64,000 bases of DNA from the NCBI GenBank assembly GCA_016716715.1, contig JADJVE010000004.1:248001-312000 (forward strand). The letters run 5' to 3'. Source of the DNA: Acidobacteriota bacterium (GTDB lineage: Bacteria; Acidobacteriota; Thermoanaerobaculia; UBA5066). The notes beneath the pieces are model-generated. The model saw only the letters and a list, made by a program, of their open reading frames with translations. It was not told the DNA's origin and ran no database searches. This document shows positions 7,827 through 15,003 of this stretch, in pieces (within the stretch, counting starts at the first letter, position 1; the number at the start of each line of letters is the position of its first letter). Made by a program: the position numbers and the translations under genes.

Positions 7827-8497
7827 ACGGCCTCCTGTTTCGGCGGGGCGTCGGGCGTCCGGGGAAGGGCGCTGATCTGCCGATCGTGGACGCGCGACAA
7901 CGTCAGCAGCGCGAGCGTGCCGCCCACGAGGGCGAAGAACATGTCCGACTGCGTGTCCCACGGGTCGCCCTGGGTCCCGAGGAACTCGTCGGCGCCCTGC
8001 CCGAGCGCGAGCGCCGCGCCCCACTCGAAAAGCTCGTAGCTCGCGCTGATCGCAAGGACGATCGAAAGAACGACGAACGCGAGCATCTTCCGGCCGCGGA
8101 CGTAGCCGCCGCGGAGCAGGATCTCCCGCGCCGCGATCGCCGGGACGAAGCCCTGCGCGAAGTGGCCGATCTTGTCGTAGGGATTTCGGTGCAGCGAGAA
8201 CAGCTCCTCGAGGCGGAACCCCAGCGGAACGCGCGCGTACGTCCAGTGGCCGCCGGCTATGAGAATCAGGGCGTGCAGAAAGATCAGGACATAGAGGAGG
8301 GTCGTCAGCGGGGTGCGCCCGCGGGTCGCAAACAGCAAGGGCAGGACGACGAGAACCGGCAGGACTTCGAGGAACCACGTCAGCCGGTCGTACGGGCGCA
8401 CGCCGGACGCCGCCAGGATCAGCATCAGGACGGCGGCCGCCGCCGCGAGGAGCGCGGAGCGGCTCACAGGGGCCGCGGGACTCTCGCCGGCCTTCAC
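7823..8497 (-). CDS. DUF2238 (YjdF-like) integral membrane protein
   Basis: A 224-residue membrane protein with about six hydrophobic helices. HRNPYDKIGHFAQGFVPAIA and SASYELFEWGAALALGQGAD followed by EFLGTQGDPWDTQSDM carry the conserved polar residues of the DUF2238/YjdF family (Asp, His, Glu, and the QGDxWDxQxD motif). The function is unknown. GTG 8497 is chosen because it overlaps the preceding stop (GTGA), the coupling style used throughout. It lies downstream of the frameshifted DUF3617 gene and upstream of the acetyltransferase gene. Confidence 0.8.
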   Translation of the reverse strand: MKAGESPAAPVSRSALLAAAAAVLMLILAASGVRPYDRLTWFLEVLPVLVVLPLLFATRGRTPLTTLLYVLIFLHALILIAGGHWTYARVPLGFRLEELFSLHRNPYDKIGHFAQGFVPAIAAREILLRGGYVRGRKMLAFVVLSIVLAISASYELFEWGAALALGQGADEFLGTQGDPWDTQSDMFFALVGGTLALLTLSRVHDRQISALPRTPDAPPKQEAV

Positions 8498-8950
8498 CGC
8501 GGGCAGTCGCCGGTGCGCTTGGCCCGGAGCACCTCGTGCGTCTTCTTGCCCCCGAAGTCCGACTCGACCCGGATCTCGAATGCGCCGTCGCCCTGGACCG
8601 TGAGCACGCTCTTCGATGTTCCGGAGGCACCCTGCATCGTGCACGTTGCGGAAAACGTGTAGGTATTCCCGGCGCGGACGACCGGGGAGAACTTGCAGCC
8701 CGCCTTCGTCAGCATGTCGTTCTGTTTCTTCATGTCGTCCGTGGGGTTCGTGCAGTCCTTCTTCTGGATGGTCCTGAGGCTTGCCCGACGCGCCGGGGGT
8801 CTCGATGGTGCGGCTGAACTCCCACATCCCGGCGCGCAGCACCGGCCAGTCATCGGCTGCAACCCGGCCCGTGACCAGGGTCGCGGCAAGCAACACGGCG
8901 AACCGGGCCAGCGCGAGGACAGGCACTTTCGGATGCCTATCTCTGCACAT
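8494..8950 (-). pseudogene. DUF3617-like periplasmic protein, broken by a one-base frameshift
   Basis: The N-terminal half reads in one frame: signal peptide (VLALARFAVLLAATLVTG), then WPVLRAGMWEFSRTIETPGA and SGKPQ, the G(L/M)WE opening of DUF3617. The rest reads in the next frame: TIQKKDCTNPTDDMKKQNDM, CKFSPVVRAGNTYTFSATC and a tail ending GDCPR, which supplies the expected paired cysteines. Removing one base of the CC at 8773-8774 would join them as KPQTIQKKDC. The full product would be about 151 residues. It is either a real frameshift mutation or a sequencing error. The stop overlaps the next GTG. Confidence 0.75.
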
Positions 8951-8960
8951 ATTTGCGGCC

Positions 8961-9641
8961 TCAGCCCGCCTTTGCCACGGGAGCAGGCGCGGGCGGTTTC
9001 GGCGGCGGGGGCGGCGGCATGCGGTTGATCGCCAGGCCGCGCTCGGCGAGCGCCGGAAGCAGCGGGAGGCCGGAGGGCTCGAACTGCCCCGCCTTCTTCA
9101 TCGGGCTCGCGCCCTCGTACGGCCGGTAGCCGTAGCCCGGGCCGCCAGCGGCCGTGTCGGTCGGCTTCTCGGCCAGCTCGGGGATGCCGAGGACGGCGCT
9201 CTTCCTGTCGAAGAACGACAGCTCGTAGTCGCGCGTCATCCAGATCGCGTCCTTCGGGCACGCGTCCACGCAGTAGCCGCAGTAGACGCAGCGCAGGAGG
9301 TCGATCTCGAAGACGGTCGGGTACTTCTCGTACGCGAGCACCGGGTGCTCGCCCGCCTCGATGTGGATGCACTCGGCCGGGCAGGCCGTCTCGCACATGT
9401 AGCACGCGACGCACTTGAGCGTGTCGTCCTCGCGCTTCTTCAGGATGTGCCGGCCGCGGAAGCGCGCCGAGTACTTCCGGAGCATCTCCGGGTACTGGAT
9501 CGTCGGCAGACCCTTCATGTTCGTGAGGTTCTTCCAGAAGTGCCCGAACGTGCGGGCGAGCCCCTTCGCGATCTCGACGAGGTAGATGCTTTCGGCAAGC
9601 GTGGTCTCGGGCACCTTGAGGGTGACGACTTTGGCGGCCAT
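8961..9641 (-). CDS. nuoI: NADH-quinone oxidoreductase subunit I
   Basis: A 226-residue peripheral-arm subunit of complex I that carries two 4Fe-4S clusters (N6a, N6b) and passes electrons towards the quinone site. The two ferredoxin motifs are complete: CVACYMCETACPAECI at about residues 77-92 and CVYCGYCVDACPKDAI at about 117-132. The N-terminus has the amphipathic helix GLARTFGHFWKNL. The C-terminal 40 residues are a Pro/Ala-rich extension (PPPPPPKPPAPAP) longer than in typical NuoI. The ATG overlaps the NuoCD stop (ATGA). Confidence 0.95.
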   Translation of the reverse strand: MAAKVVTLKVPETTLAESIYLVEIAKGLARTFGHFWKNLTNMKGLPTIQYPEMLRKYSARFRGRHILKKREDDTLKCVACYMCETACPAECIHIEAGEHPVLAYEKYPTVFEIDLLRCVYCGYCVDACPKDAIWMTRDYELSFFDRKSAVLGIPELAEKPTDTAAGGPGYGYRPYEGASPMKKAGQFEPSGLPLLPALAERGLAINRMPPPPPPKPPAPAPVAKAG

Positions 9642-11377
9642 CAGCGGTCCAGCTCCCCGGCGATGATGTTGAGGAGGCCCAGCGTCGCGACGGCGTCCGC
9701 GACGGGGTGCCCCTTGATGATCTTCTCGAACGAGGCGAAGAGCGGGAAGCACGGCGGCCGCACCTTGAGGCGGTACGGGAACCCGCTCCCGTCGGAGACG
9801 ACGGAGAAGCCGAGCTCGCCGTTCGCGCCCTCGGTCGCGGAGTAGATCTCGCCCGGCGGCACCTTCACCCCTTCGAAGACGAGCTTGAAGTGGTAGATGA
9901 GGGCTTCCATCTCGTTGTAGACCATTTCCTTCGGCGGCAGGATCACGCGGTAGTCGTCCGAGCGAACGGGCCCGCCGGGCAGCTTGTCGAGGATCTGCTC
10001 GATGATGCGCAGCGACTGCTTCATCTCCTCGATGCGCACGAGGTAGCGGGCGTAGTTGTCGCCCTCCGTCATGATCGGCACGTCGAAGTCGACCTCGCCG
10101 TACCACTCGTACGGCTGGTCCTTGCGCAGGTCGAACGGCACGCCCGACGCCCTCAGGCACGGCCCCGTCCAGCCCCACGCGAGCGCCTGCTCCTTCGTGA
10201 CGACGCCGGTGTCGCGGAAGCGTTTCCAGACGATCTTGTTCCGCGTGACGAGCGTCTCGACGTCGGCGATGCGCGCGCGCGTGCCCTTGATGATCTCGCG
10301 GGACCACGGGACGAAGTTCTCGGGAACGTCGTTCGCGAGTCCGCCGACGCGGCCGTAGGAGACCGTCAGGCGCGCGCCGCTGCAGGCCTCGAGAAGCGCG
10401 TAGATCTCCTCGCGGGGCTGGAACGCGTACCAGAAGTTCGTGAGGCCGCCGATGTCGACGAGGTTCGCGGCGAGGCACACGAGGTGGTCCATCACGCGGC
10501 TGAACTCGCCGAGGATCGTGCGCACCGCGAGCGCGCGCGGCGGCGGCGTGACGCCGAGCATGGACTCGATGGCCCGCGCGTAGCCGTTGTTGTTCAGCAT
10601 CGGCGAGCAGTAGTTCAGGCGGTCCGTGTACGGGAACACCTGCGAGTAGGTGTGCGCCTCGGACATCTTCTCGAAGCAGCGGTGCAGGTACCCGCACTCG
10701 CTCTCGGCGCCGACGATCGTCTCGCCGTCCAGCCTCATGACGATGCGCAGCGTCCCGTGCGTCGCGGGCTGCGACGGGCCGAAGTTCAGAGTCATCGTCT
10801 CGAACATGTCCTCGGGGCGGTCCGTCTGCGCCGCGAGCTCCGTCTGGAGGAGATCCTCCTCGGTGCAGAGCCAGCGCTGCCTGGCGTCGTAGTCCTTGCG
10901 CAGCGCGTGGCCCACGAAGCCGCCGTGCGTGAGGAGCCGCCTCTGGTTCGGGTGGCCCGCGAAGTCGATCCCCATGAGGTCCCAGGCCTCGCGCTCGAAC
11001 CAGTTCGCCGCGGGCCAGACGTCCGTGAGTGTCGGGACGGAGGGGTTCTTCTCGGGCAGGTTCACCTTGAGGCGGAGGTGGGCGTTCCTCTTCGTCGAGT
11101 AGAGGATGTAGTTCGCCTGGAACCGCTCCCCCGCCTTCGGGGCCTGCGGGCCGGGCAGACGGGACAGGTCGGCCGAGGCGAGGTCGAGGAAGAGGTCGTA
11201 CGCGGCGGCAGGGTCGTCGCGCAGGAAACGCGCGGTCTCGTGCAGCGACGCGGCATCCGTGACGATCGTCGGAACGTCGGCCGCGAGGCCCTCGAGCGCG
11301 GTCACCTTCTCGCCGAACTTCTTCTCGAGGACCGGCAGGAACTCGAGGCCCTTCGGGGGCGCCACGGTCGCGCTCAC
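9641..11377 (-). CDS. nuoCD: NADH-quinone oxidoreductase, fused subunits C and D
   Basis: A 578-residue fusion. Residues about 1-180 are the 30-kDa NuoC part (FEREAWDLMGIDFAGHPNQR followed by RLLTHGGFVGHALRKDY). Residues about 200-578 are the 49-kDa NuoD part (MTLNFGPSQPATHGTLRIVM, ECGYLHRCFEKMSEAHTYSQ, PYTDRLNYCSPMLNN, and a C-terminus ending in the canonical LLNIIAGELDR). NuoD forms part of the quinone pocket with NuoB. The fusion is known from several lineages. GTG 11377 overlaps the NuoB stop (GTGA), placing it second in a nuoB-nuoCD-nuoI operon. Confidence 0.95.
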   Translation of the reverse strand: MSATVAPPKGLEFLPVLEKKFGEKVTALEGLAADVPTIVTDAASLHETARFLRDDPAAAYDLFLDLASADLSRLPGPQAPKAGERFQANYILYSTKRNAHLRLKVNLPEKNPSVPTLTDVWPAANWFEREAWDLMGIDFAGHPNQRRLLTHGGFVGHALRKDYDARQRWLCTEEDLLQTELAAQTDRPEDMFETMTLNFGPSQPATHGTLRIVMRLDGETIVGAESECGYLHRCFEKMSEAHTYSQVFPYTDRLNYCSPMLNNNGYARAIESMLGVTPPPRALAVRTILGEFSRVMDHLVCLAANLVDIGGLTNFWYAFQPREEIYALLEACSGARLTVSYGRVGGLANDVPENFVPWSREIIKGTRARIADVETLVTRNKIVWKRFRDTGVVTKEQALAWGWTGPCLRASGVPFDLRKDQPYEWYGEVDFDVPIMTEGDNYARYLVRIEEMKQSLRIIEQILDKLPGGPVRSDDYRVILPPKEMVYNEMEALIYHFKLVFEGVKVPPGEIYSATEGANGELGFSVVSDGSGFPYRLKVRPPCFPLFASFEKIIKGHPVADAVATLGLLNIIAGELDR

Positions 11378-12114
11378 GGGTTCTCCCTTCCGCGCGCCGC
11401 GGCGATCCCGGCGTCCACCTCGCGGCCGCCCGCGGGCGTGGCCTCGGCCTCGGCCGACGCGGGCATCCCGGGCAGGGCGTGCCGGCCCGGGAGGTTCGCC
11501 ATGACCGCGTGCGAGTACGCGGGGATCGCCGTGACGGGGTCTTCGCCGACGCGGATCGGGACGTACGTCTTGGCCTCGCGGTGGCGCGCGAGCTCGCCGG
11601 ACTGGATCTTCGCCTGCAGCATCATGATCCCGTGGATGAGGTTCTCCGGCGTGGGCGGGCAGCCCGCGACGTAGACGTCCACGGGCACGATCTCGTCGAC
11701 GCCCTGCACGACGTGGTACGCGCGGTAGAAGCCGCCCGTGCACGCGCAGACGCCCATCGAGATGACCCACTTCGGCTCGGCCATCTGGTCGTAGATCTTC
11801 TTGAGGACCGGCGCGAGCTTGTCGACGACGGTGCCCGCGATGATCAGGAGGTCCGACTGCCTCGGGGAGAACCGGACGACTTCCGCTCCGAAACGCGAGA
11901 GGTCGTAGTGCGACGAGACGACCGACATGAACTCGATCGCGCAGCACGCGGTGCCGAACGGCATCGGCCAGAGCGAGTTCGACTGGGCCCATTGCACGGC
12001 GAAGTCGAGCGTCGTAGTGAGGAAGTCGGCGCCGCCCGTGGAGGGGACGCCCGGCGCGATCGGGGGCGCGATCTTCCCCGGCGCGATCGGGAGACTGGGT
12101 CCAGTGATCTTCAT
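11374..12114 (-). CDS. nuoB: NADH-quinone oxidoreductase subunit B
   Basis: A 246-residue subunit binding the terminal cluster N2 at the quinone site. The cluster cysteines are in FGTACCAIEFM (the adjacent CC pair), GVCACTGG and VAGCPPTPENLI. NuoB usually has GSCANTGG at the middle site; here it is GVCACTGG, with one extra cysteine. The first 30 residues (Pro/Ile-rich) and the C-terminal 60 residues (Ala/Gly-rich) are extensions. It is the first gene of the operon: a TAGAAT -10-like box lies about 40 bases upstream. nuoA is not adjacent, which is unusual. Confidence 0.93.
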   Translation of the reverse strand: MKITGPSLPIAPGKIAPPIAPGVPSTGGADFLTTTLDFAVQWAQSNSLWPMPFGTACCAIEFMSVVSSHYDLSRFGAEVVRFSPRQSDLLIIAGTVVDKLAPVLKKIYDQMAEPKWVISMGVCACTGGFYRAYHVVQGVDEIVPVDVYVAGCPPTPENLIHGIMMLQAKIQSGELARHREAKTYVPIRVGEDPVTAIPAYSHAVMANLPGRHALPGMPASAEAEATPAGGREVDAGIAAARGRENP

Positions 12115-12154
12115 CCGGCTCTCCGGGCGCTTGTGAAAAGCGTCACGAGCCGGG

Positions 12155-12160
12155 ATTCTA
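12155..12160 (-). promoter_or_regulatory. -10-like box TAGAAT for the nuoB operon
   Basis: The minus strand reads GACGTAGAATCCCG about 40 bases before the nuoB ATG. The 5' spacer is only 89 bases long. No -35 box resembling TTGACA is seen. Confidence 0.45.
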
Positions 12161-12174
12161 CGTCAGGCTGGAAG

Positions 12175-12203
12175 GCGGGCGTGCCCCGTCGCCGCACGCC
12201 CGC
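12175..12203 (-). terminator. Hairpin directly after the 910-residue secreted protein gene
   Basis: A perfect 9-base inverted repeat (GCGGGCGTG at 12175-12183, CACGCCCGC at 12195-12203) with an 11-base loop sits immediately after the stop codon at 12204. There is no T-tract, so it could stop transcription with a factor or protect the mRNA end. Confidence 0.5.
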
Positions 12204-14936
12204 TCAGGGCGTGTCGATCGATATGATTCGGTGACGGTGTGTGGTCAGGGCGAGGATGGGCGGATAGGCGTCGACCCACGTCCCTTCCTGGAACGGGCGG
12301 ATCGAGAGGCTCCAGCTGGCCGAGAAGGCCTGGTCCCCGACCGGGAGGGGGCTCACGGAAGGGCCCGTGAGGACGGCCCCGCCGGCCGAGAACTCCGACG
12401 AGCCGAGGATCTCGATCGTTCCGGTTTCGGGGTCAAAGAAGGCGATCTCTGTATCTCCGATGGTCTGAAACTTCACGTCCACCTCGGTCTGGTTCTGGTT
12501 CGGCGTGATCGTCGTGAAGCCATGGGGAATTGCGTCGCAGATTCCCCACTTCGGAGTCCCGGTCTGGGCCGTCGCGGCGAAGTTCTTCGTGATCCGGAAC
12601 TTCCCCTCGGCGTCGGGGTCGGCGATCCGGAACGATCCCTGCTCGTTCCAGAACATGTCCAGCGTGTAGAACGCGAGGCACGGCTGCTGGAGCCGCACCT
12701 CAGTTTCGATCCTCCAGTCCCGCCGCACGATCACAACATTGATCGGGACGAAGAATTGCTCGACGCCGTCCCTGCGGAAGGCGACGCGAAATTCGGCGCG
12801 AGCGGCGGGCCCGCCGATCCTGTGAGGCGCGGTGTACCTCGCCGATTGTCCTTGCACGACGATCGAGCCGATTCTCGGGCGTAACCAGCGGCGTGTGACG
12901 GTCAGAAGGTCGTCGAGCGAGAGGCTGAGTCGAAACCCCGGCGGCCGGATTCCCGCGGACGGCGGCCACTTGAGAATGACCTGGAGATCTACGGAACCGT
13001 CCGTGAGGACGAACGGCTCGGCCGGCACGAGGGCCATGGCGCTGAGAGGCACGATGAGCGTGGGTGCCTCGTCCAGGGAACGCTGAGAGGCGACCGCCGC
13101 GCGCGAGGCGGCCGCCGAGGGATTTGTCGACACGATCGGCACCGAGAGCGTCCCTGCGGCCGGATCGATCCGGCCGCCCACGGCCGCGAACGTGCCCGCC
13201 GGCGTGCGGACGCCGAGCGTGACGCTCGCGAGGTTGGATCCGGGAGCCCCGCTCGCGGGGCGGAAAACGAGAAGGAGAGGCTTCGACGGTGATAACGAAG
13301 GCGGTGTCAGCGCGTAGGCCGAGCCGAGCGCTTCCGCGTCCGCGACGGCCTGCGGAGCGAGCGAGACCGCCACGGGCGCGACGAGGGCGCCCGCCGGGAT
13401 CTTCAGCGTCATCCGACCGTCGTCCGAACGGACCGAGCCTCCCGCAGGCCCGATCGTCGCGAACGACTGGATGGCGACGGGCAACGGCATGATGGGGGTG
13501 ACGACCGGGTCGCCAGAGGCGTTGTCGATCGAGGAGTCGAAGACGTCCACGCTCCCCGTGGTGACCTTCACCTGCAACGTCGCGTCGTCGGGGATCGTCG
13601 CGTTCGGAAAGAGGTCCTGGACGTTCGGTTGCGTCCAGCCGAAGGCTCCGAGGGAGCCGGTCGCGGTCGCGACGGTCGCACCGGACGAGCTCTTCAGCGT
13701 GAGTGTGTAGTCGGCCCCGTCGGCCCCAGCGGCAAAGCCGACGTTCGTCCGAAACGCCGCGCCCTGCCGGATTCCCGTGATCACGGCGCCCGCGTCGGCC
13801 GACATCAGGAACGAGAGGAGAGGGTTGGGCCTCTGCTGGGCGCCAAACGTCCCGGGAACGACACCAAATGGATCGACGTTGCTCGTGCGGCAGAGGATGC
13901 CTACCGAGGCGTCGGTCTCGAACCGGACGGCGCCGGCCGACCCGACCGGCAGGCCGAGGAGCGTGTCGAGTACGTCGACGACGTCGAGAATGCGTCCGGC
14001 CCCTACCGTGAACGTGCGAGAGACCGGGGCGGGGTTGGAGGGGCCCGAAGCGTGGAACGACGCCTTCACGGTCGCGTCTTCGTCCGTCGGGTTGAAGAAC
14101 CGCCCGTCCGTCCGGAAGAACGTGCCGTTGCGCCCGTTCGCGCGGGCGACGCCGTTCACGACGACGTCCTGATATCCCGAGGGAAGCTCCTCGAACGAGA
14201 AGAGCGAGCTGTCCCCCGTCACGTTGTCCACCACGACGGAGTAGCCGGCCGCCCGGCCGCGCGTGACTTGCACCTCCGCGCGCGCGACGGCCACCCCGCC
14301 CGCGAAACTGCCCACGCCGAACTGCTGGAATCCCGCCGCATCGAGCGCGTAGTCCTGCGAGCCGGCTTCGTTGCCACCCGCGTCGTAGACCGTGACCGTC
14401 GCCGCTCCACCGCCGGCGTCCGGGAAGGCCACGGCGATGTTCGTCCGATAGCCGGAGCTTCCGTCTGCCGACTGGCTGACCCAGAGGCTGTGGGCCGTCA
14501 GGCCGGGAACGAGCAGCCGGTCGTCCGCGAGGACCGGAAGCGCCACCCCGTACGTGCCCGACGCCGCGGTGTTGTATGTGCGGGCCCGGATGAGGATCGG
14601 AACGTCGCTTGTGACCTGCGTGGCCCCGGCGCCCTGTACACCCCACACGCGGTCGAGGACGTTTCGGTAGACGACCGTCGCCCCCGCGGCCAGCGTGACC
14701 GGACTCGGCGCCGTGCCGTTCGCGGGAACGAGCGCGATCGTGATCCGGGCCGGGACGCCACCCGGATTCGTCACGGCGAGGTCCGAGACGAACCGGGTGT
14801 TGTTCAGGCCCCCGGCGTTGACGGTGCCGGGAATCGTCCAGACCGAGGACGGGTTCTGTGCCGCGGCGACCGATCCCAGGGCGAGCGCTCCGAGCACCGA
14901 AACGAAGGTCCGCAGCGTAAGCCAGGACGTGGGCAT
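12204..14936 (-). CDS. Large secreted beta-rich protein with ZU5-like segment
   Basis: A 910-residue exported protein. ATG 14936 is chosen because it follows a strong GGGGGAGG site and opens a signal peptide (LRTFVSVLGALALGSVAAAQ). Residues about 30-470 hold three or four related beta-sandwich units with phrases such as VSDLAVTNPGGVPARITIAL, TNIAVAFPDAGGGAATVTVY and RFFNPTDEDATVKASFH. Repeats of this kind occur in acidobacterial extracellular proteins. Around residue 500 TIGPAGGSVRSDDGRMTLKI and PAGAL resemble a ZU5 domain. The C-terminal third is unassigned beta-rich sequence. No catalytic motif is seen; a surface or adhesion role is likely. It lies 67 bases downstream of the S74 protein gene and ends in a hairpin. 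Confidence 0.65.
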   Translation of the reverse strand: MPTSWLTLRTFVSVLGALALGSVAAAQNPSSVWTIPGTVNAGGLNNTRFVSDLAVTNPGGVPARITIALVPANGTAPSPVTLAAGATVVYRNVLDRVWGVQGAGATQVTSDVPILIRARTYNTAASGTYGVALPVLADDRLLVPGLTAHSLWVSQSADGSSGYRTNIAVAFPDAGGGAATVTVYDAGGNEAGSQDYALDAAGFQQFGVGSFAGGVAVARAEVQVTRGRAAGYSVVVDNVTGDSSLFSFEELPSGYQDVVVNGVARANGRNGTFFRTDGRFFNPTDEDATVKASFHASGPSNPAPVSRTFTVGAGRILDVVDVLDTLLGLPVGSAGAVRFETDASVGILCRTSNVDPFGVVPGTFGAQQRPNPLLSFLMSADAGAVITGIRQGAAFRTNVGFAAGADGADYTLTLKSSSGATVATATGSLGAFGWTQPNVQDLFPNATIPDDATLQVKVTTGSVDVFDSSIDNASGDPVVTPIMPLPVAIQSFATIGPAGGSVRSDDGRMTLKIPAGALVAPVAVSLAPQAVADAEALGSAYALTPPSLSPSKPLLLVFRPASGAPGSNLASVTLGVRTPAGTFAAVGGRIDPAAGTLSVPIVSTNPSAAASRAAVASQRSLDEAPTLIVPLSAMALVPAEPFVLTDGSVDLQVILKWPPSAGIRPPGFRLSLSLDDLLTVTRRWLRPRIGSIVVQGQSARYTAPHRIGGPAARAEFRVAFRRDGVEQFFVPINVVIVRRDWRIETEVRLQQPCLAFYTLDMFWNEQGSFRIADPDAEGKFRITKNFAATAQTGTPKWGICDAIPHGFTTITPNQNQTEVDVKFQTIGDTEIAFFDPETGTIEILGSSEFSAGGAVLTGPSVSPLPVGDQAFSASWSLSIRPFQEGTWVDAYPPILALTTHRHRIISIDTP

Positions 14937-15003
14937 CGGCGCCTCCCCCTGAGATGAAGTCTCCCTCTCAGAAGTGTACGCCCTGGCGCCGCTTCTCGAG
15001 GTG

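Noticed and set aside
14940..14970. Inverted repeat CTGAGA/TCTCAG before the 910-residue protein gene as a terminator
   Set aside because: Only a six-base stem, and it overlaps the region just upstream of the ribosome-binding site; too weak to call.
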